Shown here: positions 8,799-17,250 of the stretch, piece after piece | How the letters are laid out: the number at the start of each line of letters is the position of its first letter | Numbering within the stretch: the stretch's first letter is position 1 | Source of the DNA: Saccharofermentans sp. | Lineage (GTDB): Bacteria; Bacillota; Clostridia; Saccharofermentanales; Saccharofermentanaceae | Reading direction: 5' to 3' | Assembly (NCBI GenBank): GCA_024685135.1 | Contig: JAIKWA010000020.1 | Span: 1-61,677 of the forward strand | Length of the DNA: 61,677 bases | Program-made: the position numbers and the translations under genes | The notes under the pieces: generated by a model | What the model saw: the letters and a program-made list of their open reading frames with translations, nothing else | Databases searched by the model: none | What the model was told of the DNA's origin: nothing

Positions 8799-9296
8799 AT
8801 GGAATCGATAATCGAATTAAGAAAGATGTTTGAATATTCACTCATTCCTATCTATGTGGTAGGAGGTCTTCTTGCGCTCGTAACTCTGATAATAATCATC
8901 TACATCGCAGTCAGGCTTATAAAGCGCTCCCTTGCAAAACGCAAGAAGAAACCTGAGGTGGTCGTAGCAGAACCCACATGGACCAGGCCTGACATGACGA
9001 AGCTCAAAGCTGAATACCTTGCAAAGATAGATGAGATAGAAGCTGAGTTCAATAACGATACGACCAAGATAAGATCTGCATACGAGAAGATGAGTATCAC
9101 CGTCCGTGAGTTTGCTTATAAGGCTACGGGCGTTCCGACGGACAAGTACACATTAGAGGATATCAGGGCAACAGAATATGCATCTCTTGCAGATCTCGTA
9201 GAAGAATACTACTCACCTGAGTTCGATAAGATCTCAGAAGGCGATGTAAGGCAGTCGCTTAATAACAGCAGGAGGCTTGTTGAGCAATGGAATTAA
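8799..9296 (+). CDS. Single-span membrane protein of the Bat-type operon
   Basis: A 165-residue protein with one membrane span (about residues 16-42), a basic stop-transfer patch (RSLAKRKKKP) and a mostly helical cytoplasmic domain. Its position between DUF58 and the first VWA protein is where DUF4381-like proteins occur in similar operons, and its size and topology suit that role, but sequence similarity was not proven by reading alone. It ends inside the first ten bases of the following VWA gene, so translation is coupled. No catalytic motif is seen. Confidence 0.75.
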   Translation: MESIIELRKMFEYSLIPIYVVGGLLALVTLIIIIYIAVRLIKRSLAKRKKKPEVVVAEPTWTRPDMTKLKAEYLAKIDEIEAEFNNDTTKIRSAYEKMSITVREFAYKATGVPTDKYTLEDIRATEYASLADLVEEYYSPEFDKISEGDVRQSLNNSRRLVEQWN

Positions 9297-10321
9297 GACA
9301 AGCTGAGATCTTCTACATCATCGCAGGACTTTGCGTAATATTCTTCATCGTCTCCTTTATCGTATTCAAGCGTAAGAGCAAATACGGCGGAGGCAAGAAG
9401 GCCGTAGTCCCGGACTACTTAAGACAGATCCCTTACTACAAGGCAAAGTACACCCTGTACAGGTTTTTGAGGATCGTGCTTATCGGAGTGATCATCGCAT
9501 CCCTTCTTATCACGGGACTGCTTGCCGCAAGACCTTATAAGACTGAGTCCAAGGAGGTGCCCCACTATAACAGGGACATCATCTTGTGCATGGATATATC
9601 CACTACGGTAGATAACCTTAATCAGGAGCTCATAGATAAGCTCATTGATGTTGTAGAGCAGCTTAACGGCGAGAGGTTCGGTATCGTCATATTCAATACC
9701 TCGCCCTTGCTCCTTTGCCCCCTTACAAACGACTACGAGTATGTCGTAGATATCTTGGAGAAGGTCAAGGAAGGCTTGCAGCTCAGGATCAAGTATTACG
9801 ACGGCGACTATGTCGATTACGACAGGTTATACGAGCTCGATGCCTATATAAGCGACGGTACTTTGGTAGGCAATGCGGAAAGAGGCTCTTCGATCATCGG
9901 TGACGGTCTCGCTTCGGCTTGCATGTCATTCCCCGATGTGGAAGAGAATCCTGACAGATCAAGGACCATAATCTTTACGACGGATAACGACCTCCAGGGC
10001 GAAGAGCTCATAACTCTTCCTCAGGCAGGACAGATGTGTAAGGACAATGGCATCATCGTTTACGGCATCGGTACGGAGGTAATGGATCCTGACCAGAAGC
10101 AGATGATGGAGGACACCGTTATATTTACGGGCGGAGAATTCTTCTACGGCGAAGATCCTGTAGTAGTAGAGGGCATAGTCGACGATATCAGCGAGCAGGT
10201 TGCGACCTTGGATGAGACGCACTACGAGATAATCGAGACCGATGTCCCGGAGACGCCTTTTAAGTTCTTGTTGGCAGCGATCATTGCCATGATCTTATTG
10301 GCATTTATATTGAAGGTGTGA
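9287..10321 (+). CDS. VWA domain membrane protein, BatA-like
   Basis: A 344-residue protein with membrane spans at about residues 7-27 and 62-82, a von Willebrand factor A domain (about 95-290) and a C-terminal span. The metal-ion-dependent adhesion site reads DISTT, where the usual motif is DxSxS, so the last serine is a threonine; the later T and D loops (TTDND) are present. This layout matches BatA of the aerotolerance (Bat) operons. It overlaps the previous gene by ten bases and is followed after one base by a second VWA gene. Probably works with the MoxR ATPase and the DUF58 protein at the membrane. Confidence 0.88.
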   Translation: MELRQAEIFYIIAGLCVIFFIVSFIVFKRKSKYGGGKKAVVPDYLRQIPYYKAKYTLYRFLRIVLIGVIIASLLITGLLAARPYKTESKEVPHYNRDIILCMDISTTVDNLNQELIDKLIDVVEQLNGERFGIVIFNTSPLLLCPLTNDYEYVVDILEKVKEGLQLRIKYYDGDYVDYDRLYELDAYISDGTLVGNAERGSSIIGDGLASACMSFPDVEENPDRSRTIIFTTDNDLQGEELITLPQAGQMCKDNGIIVYGIGTEVMDPDQKQMMEDTVIFTGGEFFYGEDPVVVEGIVDDISEQVATLDETHYEIIETDVPETPFKFLLAAIIAMILLAFILKV

Positions 10322-10322
10322 G

Positions 10323-11276
10323 ATGGACGGACTGAGATTTGAACCGATGTTACCTATATGGGTCATGGTGCTGATATGCATCGGTCTTTTGCTGCTCAAG
10401 CGTAAGGGCATAGCTCCTTATGTAAGGCAGATCTTTATGGTCATCCTTATCTTCATCATCAACTTAAGACCTATGTATAAGTCAGACAACGTTAAGGTCG
10501 TAAAACAGGATCTTAACTGCTACTGCATCTTCGTGGTGGATAACACGACGAGTATGCTCGCTGAAGACTATAACGGCGATGAGACGCGAATGACCGGAGT
10601 TTCTGCCGATGTAAAGCATATAACCGAGTCTTTGGGCGGAGCTAAATTTGCGGTAATAGACTTCAATAACGAAGCCCATATGTCCGCACCGTTCACGGAC
10701 GACAATGTCTTCATCAATAACGTTATATCTTCGCTCGCACCTCCGTATCTTGTCTATTCAAAGGGTACGAATATAAGTGTCAGCTATTCCCTGCTCGAAT
10801 ATCTGCTTGAAGAGACAGAGGAATTCGATAACGGTGAGGTATTGGTATTCTTCATGAGCGACGGCGAGAATACAGACGGCAACGATCTCGATTCCTTTGC
10901 TGATCTTGCCGAGTATATAGACGGCGGCGCCGTTATGGGATACGGCACGGACAGTGGCGGCCAGATGCACTGGCACGATGTATTAGACGATGAGCTCGTC
11001 TTGGTAGAAGACGAGAGAGACTATCCGTATAAGACAGCTATATCCAAGATCGACGAGGATAACCTGGAAGATATCGCGTCCGATCTTGACCTTCCTTATG
11101 TCCACATGGAAGAGACATCTGACATAGACGATGTCTTGGACGATATCGTGGAGACGCTTGCGAGCGAGCAGAAGGAAGATGTACGCAAGGGCTATAAGGA
11201 TATGTACTATCTTTTCGCAATACCGCTTGCAGGACTCATCGCATATGAGTTCATCAGCGTGAAGAGGAGGGCCTGA
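10323..11276 (+). CDS. VWA domain membrane protein, BatB-like
   Basis: A 317-residue protein with two N-terminal hydrophobic segments (about residues 10-23 and 35-50), a VWA domain and a C-terminal span ahead of the basic end KRRA. The metal site reads DNTTS (DxTxS) and is followed by the loop FFMSDGENTDG, so metal binding is plausible. Its similarity in layout to the preceding VWA gene fits the usual pair of VWA proteins in Bat operons. It begins one base after that gene stops. Confidence 0.88.
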   Translation: MDGLRFEPMLPIWVMVLICIGLLLLKRKGIAPYVRQIFMVILIFIINLRPMYKSDNVKVVKQDLNCYCIFVVDNTTSMLAEDYNGDETRMTGVSADVKHITESLGGAKFAVIDFNNEAHMSAPFTDDNVFINNVISSLAPPYLVYSKGTNISVSYSLLEYLLEETEEFDNGEVLVFFMSDGENTDGNDLDSFADLAEYIDGGAVMGYGTDSGGQMHWHDVLDDELVLVEDERDYPYKTAISKIDEDNLEDIASDLDLPYVHMEETSDIDDVLDDIVETLASEQKEDVRKGYKDMYYLFAIPLAGLIAYEFISVKRRA

Positions 11277-11280
11277 AGCT

Positions 11281-12192
11281 ATGTTTAAAAGAGTAGCTAT
11301 CGCAGCCTGGACACTTCTCGCAATAGTACTTGCGGTGCTTTTGCTCAGTTATTACAGCAACCATAATGCGATCCAAAGGTATAACCATGGACACTACGAG
11401 CAGAATCAGTTAGGTTTCTTAGGTGTTACGCAGCCTTATGTAAACCACTTCAACAGAGGTAATGTCTACTATCAGTTAGAAGATTACGACAGGGCCATAA
11501 CCGAATACAAGCAGGCTCTCATATCGCAGCCGGATGAGACATACGACTGCAGGATAAGAGTTAACTACGCGCTTGCACTCGTAACGCCTTTAGATCTTGA
11601 GAACCTGGAAGAAGACGATATCGATGAGATATTGGAGATCCTGGACGAAGCGAGAACTATCCTTATGGAGAACGGTTGCGCTGACGACGAGAACACAGGT
11701 CACTATAGACCTGCGCAGATCTTAAAGAACGAGATAGATGAATTAGAGCAGGCGCTCACGAATGGCGGCGGCGGAAGCTCAGATCCGACTCCGACTCCCA
11801 CTCCGCCGGACGGGGAGACGCCCTCTCCTACACCTACGCCTCAGGGCGGCACAACGACACCTTCTCCCACGCCTCAAGGCGAGGGCGAGGGAACACCTAC
11901 CCCGACACCTCAGGGCGAGGGCGAGGGCACACCTACGCCTACGCCCGGAGAAGGCGAAGGTACACCTACACCTACGCCTCAGGGAGAAGGAACGCCTACA
12001 CCTACGCCGGGCGGCGAAGGTGAGGGTACTCCCACGCCTACACCCGGCGGTGGCGGCGGTAATAACCCCACACCTACGGTTTCACCTGAAGATCAGTTAA
12101 GAGACATTATGAACCAGGGCCTGCAGGAGCGCTCTTCCACAGGTGACATTTGGACTGATGAGTGGAATTTCGGAGACTATGCGACATGGTAA
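11281..12192 (+). CDS. TPR membrane protein with Pro-Thr/Gly-Glu repeat tail, BatC-like
   Basis: A 303-residue protein with an N-terminal membrane span (about residues 7-24), at least one tetratricopeptide repeat (FNRGNVYYQLEDYDRAITEYKQAL, shown here only by its first residues FNRGNVYYQLED) and a low-complexity tail at about residues 160-265 built from alternating PTPTP and GEGEG blocks. The tail DNA is itself repetitive. TPR proteins close Bat operons (BatC/BatE), so it is probably the scaffold of the complex. The Pro-Thr linker resembles wall-spanning linkers of surface proteins and may put the C-terminus outside. The last 35 residues are acidic and aromatic. Confidence 0.8.
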   Translation: MFKRVAIAAWTLLAIVLAVLLLSYYSNHNAIQRYNHGHYEQNQLGFLGVTQPYVNHFNRGNVYYQLEDYDRAITEYKQALISQPDETYDCRIRVNYALALVTPLDLENLEEDDIDEILEILDEARTILMENGCADDENTGHYRPAQILKNEIDELEQALTNGGGGSSDPTPTPTPPDGETPSPTPTPQGGTTTPSPTPQGEGEGTPTPTPQGEGEGTPTPTPGEGEGTPTPTPQGEGTPTPTPGGEGEGTPTPTPGGGGGNNPTPTVSPEDQLRDIMNQGLQERSSTGDIWTDEWNFGDYATW

Positions 12193-12222
12193 AGGGCAGG
12201 TAACTTGCCGAACCTGCCCTTT
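12191..12222 (+). terminator. Hairpin at the end of the Bat-type operon
   Basis: An 11-base-pair perfect stem (AAAGGGCAGGT with ACCTGCCCTTT) with a ten-base loop, starting within the stop codon of the TPR gene. No T-run follows it, so it may be a factor-assisted terminator or a 3'-end stabiliser. Confidence 0.5.
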
Positions 12223-12251
12223 ATGAGGATAGTATGAAGAAATAGATTATC

Positions 12252-12271
12252 ATCTTCTACTTCTAGAAGAT
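12252..12271. other. Perfect small hairpin between convergent operons
   Basis: ATCTTCTA and TAGAAGAT flank a CTTC loop, giving an eight-base-pair stem in the gap between the Bat-type operon and the convergent wall-polymer cluster. Neither side has a T-run. Function unknown; no other feature was seen in 12223-12357. Confidence 0.35.
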
Positions 12272-12357
12272 CTGTAAGTGATTATATTTAACTATTAAGA
12301 TATTTCGATTCTGACAACCAACTATTAGAATCTTGTAAACAAACCGTTTCGATTTGG

Positions 12358-13275
12358 TTATATAAGCCCGAAGAAGATCTTAAGAGGGATATTCTTGCCC
12401 GCTTTGCTTATGAATTCGCTATCGGCCCTCAAAGCCTTCCTCATAGCCTTATCTTCTTTGTAATATGCTACTTCTGAAAGTAACTCTTTATTCCTGCCTG
12501 ATATCCCGGGGTATAGCTCAAGGAGCGCTCTTGCGGTCTTGGATCTGTATCTTGAATATCTCTTGTCGGTAAGGCGCTTGTATTTAAGCTTAAGGTTATC
12601 CTTAAGTCCCATCTTCTTTACTCCTACGGTGTTATCCTCGTGGATGCGGTAGAGGATATGGGGCGTATCGTCGTATACGGCCTTGCCTATGCAAAGGGCA
12701 ACGAGCATTAACCAGGAATCGTGAAGCCTTGTGGTAAGGACATCGTCAGGGACCAAAGGAGCATCGCACACTGCCTTGGCAAGTGCGTTGTTGAAGATAT
12801 ACGTGCAGCCTGAAGGAAGGTTCCTGGTTATATGTCCTGCGACCGTCATGTCGGGAATAAAGTCAAACCTCTTGCCCTTGTTCTCACCGTTTATATAAAG
12901 GAACTGGTTTGAGCTGTAGAGGGCAGGCAGGCCGATATCCTTTATCTGCTCTATGCCGCTTATAAGCTTATCTTCAAGCCAGATATCGTCCTGGTCTGCG
13001 AAGGCGTAGTAAGCAGAGCCTTCTTCAAATCGATCTCTAAGCAATGTCATGAAGCTCTTGCCGGGCCCCATATTGGGTGAATCGGATTCGAGTATAGATA
13101 TACGGGGGTCAGCTTCTGCAAGCCTTCTTACGATATCCATGGTCTCATCTGCAGAGCCGTCGTCACGGACAACTATCCTTACCTCCACGCCTTCCTGCGC
13201 GAGGATGCTCTTTATCTGTTCTTCGATGAACTTTGCGCCGTTATAAGAGGAGAGTAAGACATTTGCTTTATACAT
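12358..13275 (-). CDS. Family 2 glycosyltransferase, rhamnosyltransferase-like
   Basis: A 305-residue GT-A fold enzyme that transfers a sugar from a nucleotide donor to a cell-surface glycan or lipid intermediate. The N-terminus, VLLSSYNGAKFIEEQIKSIL, followed by VVRDDGSADET and the DxD-type motif FADQDDIWLEDKL, is typical of GT2 rhamnosyltransferase-like proteins. The ATG at 13275 lies inside the end of the LicD gene, with GGGTG suitably upstream; a GTG nine bases earlier is an alternative. It is the last gene of a four-gene minus-strand cluster (cytidylyltransferase, SDR, LicD, GT2). Donor and acceptor cannot be told from sequence. Confidence 0.88.
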   Translation of the reverse strand: MYKANVLLSSYNGAKFIEEQIKSILAQEGVEVRIVVRDDGSADETMDIVRRLAEADPRISILESDSPNMGPGKSFMTLLRDRFEEGSAYYAFADQDDIWLEDKLISGIEQIKDIGLPALYSSNQFLYINGENKGKRFDFIPDMTVAGHITRNLPSGCTYIFNNALAKAVCDAPLVPDDVLTTRLHDSWLMLVALCIGKAVYDDTPHILYRIHEDNTVGVKKMGLKDNLKLKYKRLTDKRYSRYRSKTARALLELYPGISGRNKELLSEVAYYKEDKAMRKALRADSEFISKAGKNIPLKIFFGLI

Positions 13276-14176
13276 CTTTATCACCCGTATCGAAACTGAT
13301 CAGGGCGTGCTTTGCCCTCGCGTGCTTGGGCGGGATCTGCATATAGTCCTTGCCGTATCTTTGCGCTAGATATTTCTCTGCATACAAAGGCACATTAACC
13401 TCGATATCCTCGAAGGGTACTCTTCTTGTCAGGGTGAGTATCTCCCTCGGATATATCTCGCCCCAGAAATGGAGCGCACCTGAAGGGATAACGATATCCT
13501 TTGAGGTGTCATCCCTGTAGCCTGCGAAAAACTCATCTGCGGCTTTGCACCATTTCTCTATGCTCCTGAAGGAGAAGAAGAAACCCGCAAAAGCCCTCTT
13601 GTTTATCTCTTTGTTTACCTCGGGTGCGTTGCCCGTGTATTTACTCATCTTCGGCTTGCACTTTCTGACTCTTACGGCAGAGCAGGCAAGAAGGTATAAA
13701 GAGGATCTGTAGCCTCTTATCTTCCTTGAGATATTCTTATCCGGAACATCTTCCACTATGAAGATATCAACGAACAATTCCCTGGGGGAATCTTCTGATG
13801 AGAGGAGCTCTTCGAAGGCTGTGTTCTTAATGAAGATCTTGGGCCACTGGAACAAATACCCCTTATCGCCCGGCTTTCTTAAGTAGTACTTATCGGGCAT
13901 GAAGGTGTCAGCGATCTTGGCAAACTTATCGAAGTCTTCTCTTGTCATGGTGATATCGAGATCGTCGTCCCAGGGGATAAAGCCCTTGTGACGGATCGCG
14001 CCTAACATGCTGCCTCCGCCTAAAGCATAGGAGAGGTTATTCTGCGTCAGGAAGGGATCTAAGTCCTTAAGAAAGCTTAAGTAGATAGAGTGGAGCTTAG
14101 CGATGTCACTGTCTTCTATCGTCTTAAGTCCGCAACTTGCGGTATCCATCATCTCTATAGCGGATTTAAGGCTCAA
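13268..14176 (-). CDS. LicD-family phosphotransferase
   Basis: A 302-residue member of the LicD/fukutin nucleotidyltransferase fold, which moves phosphocholine, phosphoribitol or similar groups from a CDP donor onto wall or capsular glycans. The core GGGSMLGAIRHKGFIPWDDD followed by LDI has the metal-binding aspartates expected. The start is unusual: TTG at 14176, behind a perfect AAGGAGG seven bases upstream, overlapping the previous stop as TTGA. The only nearby ATG encodes the last Met of the upstream gene and is immediately closed. With the TarI-like cytidylyltransferase two genes upstream, a CDP-alditol or similar donor is likely. Confidence 0.9.
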   Translation of the reverse strand: MSLKSAIEMMDTASCGLKTIEDSDIAKLHSIYLSFLKDLDPFLTQNNLSYALGGGSMLGAIRHKGFIPWDDDLDITMTREDFDKFAKIADTFMPDKYYLRKPGDKGYLFQWPKIFIKNTAFEELLSSEDSPRELFVDIFIVEDVPDKNISRKIRGYRSSLYLLACSAVRVRKCKPKMSKYTGNAPEVNKEINKRAFAGFFFSFRSIEKWCKAADEFFAGYRDDTSKDIVIPSGALHFWGEIYPREILTLTRRVPFEDIEVNVPLYAEKYLAQRYGKDYMQIPPKHARAKHALISFDTGDKDV

Positions 14177-15198
14177 ACCATGTCCTCCTTAAGGCTGTCT
14201 GCAACTGCAGATACCATGTCTATAACAGGAAGAGCGCAAGAATTCCAACCGAGCGCTTTAAGAGCTGATGTATCGAGGTCGATATATAAAGTGTCTGCAA
14301 AGCCCTTGTCCTTGCCGCCTGTAAGATCGAAGGAAACTCCGATGCCGAAGCGCTCTGCGACCTGCTTTGCCATATCTGCGACGGATATATAAGAGCCGTC
14401 TGTTGCGATGTTATAGAATGCTCCCTTGGGTGCCTTAAGAAGCACGGTGAGTATGCCTGTTACGGCATCGGCAAGGTAGCAATAGCACCTCTCTGTCTCG
14501 CCCCTGGTATTGAGCACTATATCCCTGCCTTCTATAGCGCACTTTGCAAAATAAGCATATAGCCTTGCATCGGATGAAGATACGCCGGGACCGAAGGTCT
14601 GCGTAAGTCTTACTACATTTACCGGCAGGTCAAACTCCGAAGCATAGCATGTACAAAGGTTCTCGCACATCATCTTGGACAGCGGATAAGAGCTCCTTAC
14701 CTTGGAAGGCTCGACGTTGCAGATGTGATCTTCAGAGATCTTATTGCCCTTGCCGCCGTTGCCGTAGACTTCCATAGTGGAAAGATATACAAAGCCTGAA
14801 GCCTTGATGTCCCTTGCAAGATCTAACATCTTGCGGGTGCCTCTTACTGATGTATCGATTACCTCGGAGGGTCTGGTTACAAAATCCTTGCTGCCTGTCA
14901 TGCTCGCGCAGTGGATGATGTAATCGGCCTTAAGATCTGAAGGAAGCTTAGGGTCATTCATGTCGCAGATCACATATGAGACATTAGATGTATCGGTACC
15001 CTTAAACACCTTATCTGCCTTATCTTTGCTCCTTATAAGAGCAATTACATCAACATCTCCCAAACAGGTGAGAGTCTTTACGAGTGCAGAGCCTATAAGG
15101 CCCGTTGCGCCCGTAACAAGAACGGTCTTGCCCTTAAGCTTTGCAAGGAAAGGTTCGTTTATAAAATCCTTCAAATCTTCTTGTAACCTATCAGGCAT
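14173..15198 (-). CDS. NAD-dependent epimerase/dehydratase (extended SDR)
   Basis: A 341-residue Rossmann-fold enzyme with the nucleotide motif VLVTGATGLIGSALVKTL (GxxGxxG) near residue 25 and the catalytic YPLSK (YxxxK) near 175. Such enzymes epimerise, dehydrate or reduce nucleotide-activated sugars. The ATG at 15198 was chosen because AGGAG stands about seven bases upstream; a longer frame reaching 15306 would overlap the previous gene without a binding site. It sits between a TarI-like cytidylyltransferase and LicD, so a CDP- or dTDP-linked sugar or alditol substrate is suspected but unproven. Confidence 0.88.
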   Translation of the reverse strand: MPDRLQEDLKDFINEPFLAKLKGKTVLVTGATGLIGSALVKTLTCLGDVDVIALIRSKDKADKVFKGTDTSNVSYVICDMNDPKLPSDLKADYIIHCASMTGSKDFVTRPSEVIDTSVRGTRKMLDLARDIKASGFVYLSTMEVYGNGGKGNKISEDHICNVEPSKVRSSYPLSKMMCENLCTCYASEFDLPVNVVRLTQTFGPGVSSSDARLYAYFAKCAIEGRDIVLNTRGETERCYCYLADAVTGILTVLLKAPKGAFYNIATDGSYISVADMAKQVAERFGIGVSFDLTGGKDKGFADTLYIDLDTSALKALGWNSCALPVIDMVSAVADSLKEDMV

Positions 15199-15208
15199 AT
15201 CAGTGCTC

Positions 15209-15925
15209 CTATTCAAGCTGTGAGTTCTCGCGCGAATCGTATATCGCCTTGAACATATAGAAGTCTTCGGGCGTAGTGATCTTGAGGTTTCTGGTGTTGC
15301 CCTCAACGATATGCATGGTCATGCCGTGATGTGCCATGAGTGCGCAGGAATCTATCTCGTTTGTTATGCCTCTTGATATGGAATCCTCTTCGGCTTCAAG
15401 GATGTCCTTTAAGAAGAAGCTCTCGGGAGCTTTGGCAACCCTTGAGTTGTCTCTCGGTGCAACCGAGGAGATCTCCTTGCCGTCTTCTGTAAGGACTACG
15501 GATTCTATTGCAGGACCGCAGGTGATGGCGCTGCCGAACTGCTTAACCGCTTCGATGTTATCTTGTATGGTCTTCTCGTCTATAAGAGGCCTTACACCGT
15601 CGTGGATGAGAACGATGTTGTCATCTATACCATAGGTGTCAGCTGCGGCCTTGAGTGCGTTATAGATAGAGAGCTGACCTGTCTGTCCTCCCTTGGTTAT
15701 AACGCCGATCTTCGTGAGGTTATATTCAGCTTTGAGCTGCTCCATATAAGGGATCCAGTCTTCAACGCAGGCAACAGCGATGCCGTCTATATCACTGCAG
15801 TTTTGGAATATCTCTATTGTGTGCACGATTATAGGCTTGCCATGTACGGTAAGGAACTGTTTAGGCTTGTCCTTGGCGTTCATGCGTCTGCCGACGCCGC
15901 CTGCGAAGATAACCGCAATATTCAT
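15209..15925 (-). CDS. TarI/IspD-family cytidylyltransferase, probably polyol-phosphate type
   Basis: A 238-residue nucleotidyltransferase that makes a CDP-linked product from CTP. The N-terminal loop AVIFAGGVGRRM and the motif LIHDGVRPLIDEKT are shared by IspD (CDP-methylerythritol) and TarI/Bcs1 (CDP-ribitol). I favour a TarI-like role because the next genes are an SDR, LicD and GT2, typical of teichoic-acid or capsule loci, and no isoprenoid gene is near. AGAGGA lies upstream of the ATG at 15925. It is the first gene of the minus-strand cluster. An IspD function cannot be excluded by sequence reading. Confidence 0.85.
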   Translation of the reverse strand: MNIAVIFAGGVGRRMNAKDKPKQFLTVHGKPIIVHTIEIFQNCSDIDGIAVACVEDWIPYMEQLKAEYNLTKIGVITKGGQTGQLSIYNALKAAADTYGIDDNIVLIHDGVRPLIDEKTIQDNIEAVKQFGSAITCGPAIESVVLTEDGKEISSVAPRDNSRVAKAPESFFLKDILEAEEDSISRGITNEIDSCALMAHHGMTMHIVEGNTRNLKITTPEDFYMFKAIYDSRENSQLE

Positions 15926-16018
15926 ATCAATCCTCTTGAAGATCAGATTTATCTGCTTATTATAACAGATATAAGAAATATAACTCTAAACTGATACCCA
16001 ATATCTTGCAAAAACAGT

Positions 16019-16024
16019 TATAAT
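16019..16024 (+). promoter_or_regulatory. Probable -10 box for cysteine synthase
   Basis: A perfect TATAAT 57 bases upstream of the cysK ATG. No clear -35 was found at the right distance. The same 156-base gap also carries TATAAT on the minus strand at 15959-15964, 33 bases ahead of the TarI-like gene, so it probably houses divergent promoters. Confidence 0.4.
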
Positions 16025-16081
16025 GATATGGCTCTTCCAGGGGAGGGGTATGCAAGATCGAAGCAAGGATAAGATGACAAG

Positions 16082-17011
16082 ATGATCTATAAGAACATTC
16101 TCGAAGCTATGGGTAACACCCCGCTTATAAAGCTAGGCAAGATAACATCGCCTGATATGGCAGATGTATTGGTCAAGTTTGAGGGCACCAATGTAGGAGG
16201 CTCCATCAAGACGCGTTCTGCATATAACATGGTCATCAAGGCAGAAGAGCAGGGCATACTTAAAGAAGGCAGCACCATCGTTGAAGCAACGAGCGGCAAC
16301 CAGGGAATAGGACTCGCACTCATAGGTGCGGTAAGAGGATATAAGACCGTCATCATCCTCCCGGATTCGGTAAGCGAAGAGAGAGCAAAGCTCATAAGGC
16401 ACTACGGCGCTGAAGCGGTAACCGTTCACGACGACGGCGATATCGGCAAGTGCATCGAAGAGTGCAGCAAGCTCGCTTTGGACATGAAGGCCAAAGACCC
16501 CAATGTATTTATCCCGTCACAGTTCGAGAATCCCGCAAATCCCGAGATCAACTACAGCACTACAGCCGTTGAGATCTTAAGAGACTGCGGCAAGAATATA
16601 GACGGTTTCTGCTCAGGCATAGGCACGGGCGGAACCATCACAGGTATCGGCAAGAAGCTCAAAGAAGAGATTCCCGGTATCGTCATCTGGGCAGCTGAGC
16701 CCGAGAATGCAGCGATCTTATCCGGCGGCAAGGTCTCCTCACATATCCAGATGGGTATAGGCGACGGAATAATCCCCGCCATCTTAGATACCGATCTTAT
16801 TGACGATATCACGATAGTAAGTGACGAAGAGGCTGTCGCTATGGCAAGGAGGCTTGCAAGCGAAGAGGGCATAATGTGCGGCATATCGAGCGGAAGCAAT
16901 GTTGTTGCCGCCTTAAGGCTTGCGGGAAAGCTCGGTAAGGGCAAGACGGTAGTGACCATACTTCCCGATACTGCCGAGAGATATTTCTCTACGGAGCTCT
17001 TTGCAGATTAA
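16082..17011 (+). CDS. cysK: Cysteine synthase A (O-acetylserine sulfhydrylase)
   Basis: A 309-residue PLP-dependent enzyme that joins O-acetylserine and sulfide to make cysteine in the cytoplasm. The PLP lysine is in GGSIKTRSAYNM, the substrate loop is EATSGNQGIGLALI, and the phosphate-binding loop is GIGTGGTITGIGKKL; all match the CysK/CysM fold and normal length. The start is the ATG at 16082, with GGATAAG upstream. The final part YFSTELF is the typical CysK ending. It is followed by a good terminator, so it is probably transcribed alone. Confidence 0.93.
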   Translation: MIYKNILEAMGNTPLIKLGKITSPDMADVLVKFEGTNVGGSIKTRSAYNMVIKAEEQGILKEGSTIVEATSGNQGIGLALIGAVRGYKTVIILPDSVSEERAKLIRHYGAEAVTVHDDGDIGKCIEECSKLALDMKAKDPNVFIPSQFENPANPEINYSTTAVEILRDCGKNIDGFCSGIGTGGTITGIGKKLKEEIPGIVIWAAEPENAAILSGGKVSSHIQMGIGDGIIPAILDTDLIDDITIVSDEEAVAMARRLASEEGIMCGISSGSNVVAALRLAGKLGKGKTVVTILPDTAERYFSTELFAD

Positions 17012-17088
17012 CGACATATGTCGGAAACTTTTATCACGCCAGGTTCCTATCTGTCATCTTTTATGAACACTTTTTAACTTTTAAACCG

Positions 17089-17111
17089 GGGGATGTATCC
17101 CCTTTCTTTTT
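17089..17111 (+). terminator. Terminator downstream of cysK
   Basis: GGGGA and TCCCC form a stem around a four-base loop and are followed by TTTCTTTTT. It separates cysK from the next operon leader. Confidence 0.75.
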
Positions 17112-17139
17112 GCGCGTGTAAAATATGGACATAAACAAA

Positions 17140-17250
17140 CAGACTCTGACGGCAAGGTGGTTTCCGAGCGGGAATAGTTCTGACAGATCTTTAGTATTAC
17201 TTAGATTCATTAGGGCTCCTTTATCGTCAGACGCGTAAAGGAGCTTTTTT
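17140..17250 (+). promoter_or_regulatory. Structured leader with ribosome-site-containing terminator ahead of the nif-like/hyp operon
   Basis: At 17215-17223 GCTCCTTTA pairs perfectly with TAAAGGAGC at 17236-17244 and is followed by six T, ending at base 17250 directly before the ATG. The right arm contains the AAAGGAG ribosome binding site, so the same hairpin could stop transcription and hide the site. CGTCAGA at 17225-17231 in its loop region is fully complementary to TCTGACG at 17145-17151, and that upstream block also includes a small TTCC/GGAA hairpin near 17162-17175. This resembles a riboswitch or attenuator with an expression platform. I could not match it to a known aptamer. Confidence 0.65.

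Noticed and set aside
11762..12100. Arg/Leu-rich reading frame inside the repeat tail of the TPR protein
   Set aside because: It is the shifted frame of the Pro-Thr/Gly-Glu repeats and has no family motif.
15209..15925. IspD for isoprenoid synthesis
   Set aside because: Sequence alone cannot exclude it, but the LicD/SDR/GT2 operon favours a polyol-phosphate cytidylyltransferase, so the isoprenoid role was not called.
17140..17250. T-box or ZTP riboswitch ahead of the NifH-like gene
   Set aside because: A GGTGG stretch loosely recalls the T-box, but the required stem I, specifier loop and full consensus are missing; the ZTP core is also absent. The aptamer is left unnamed.
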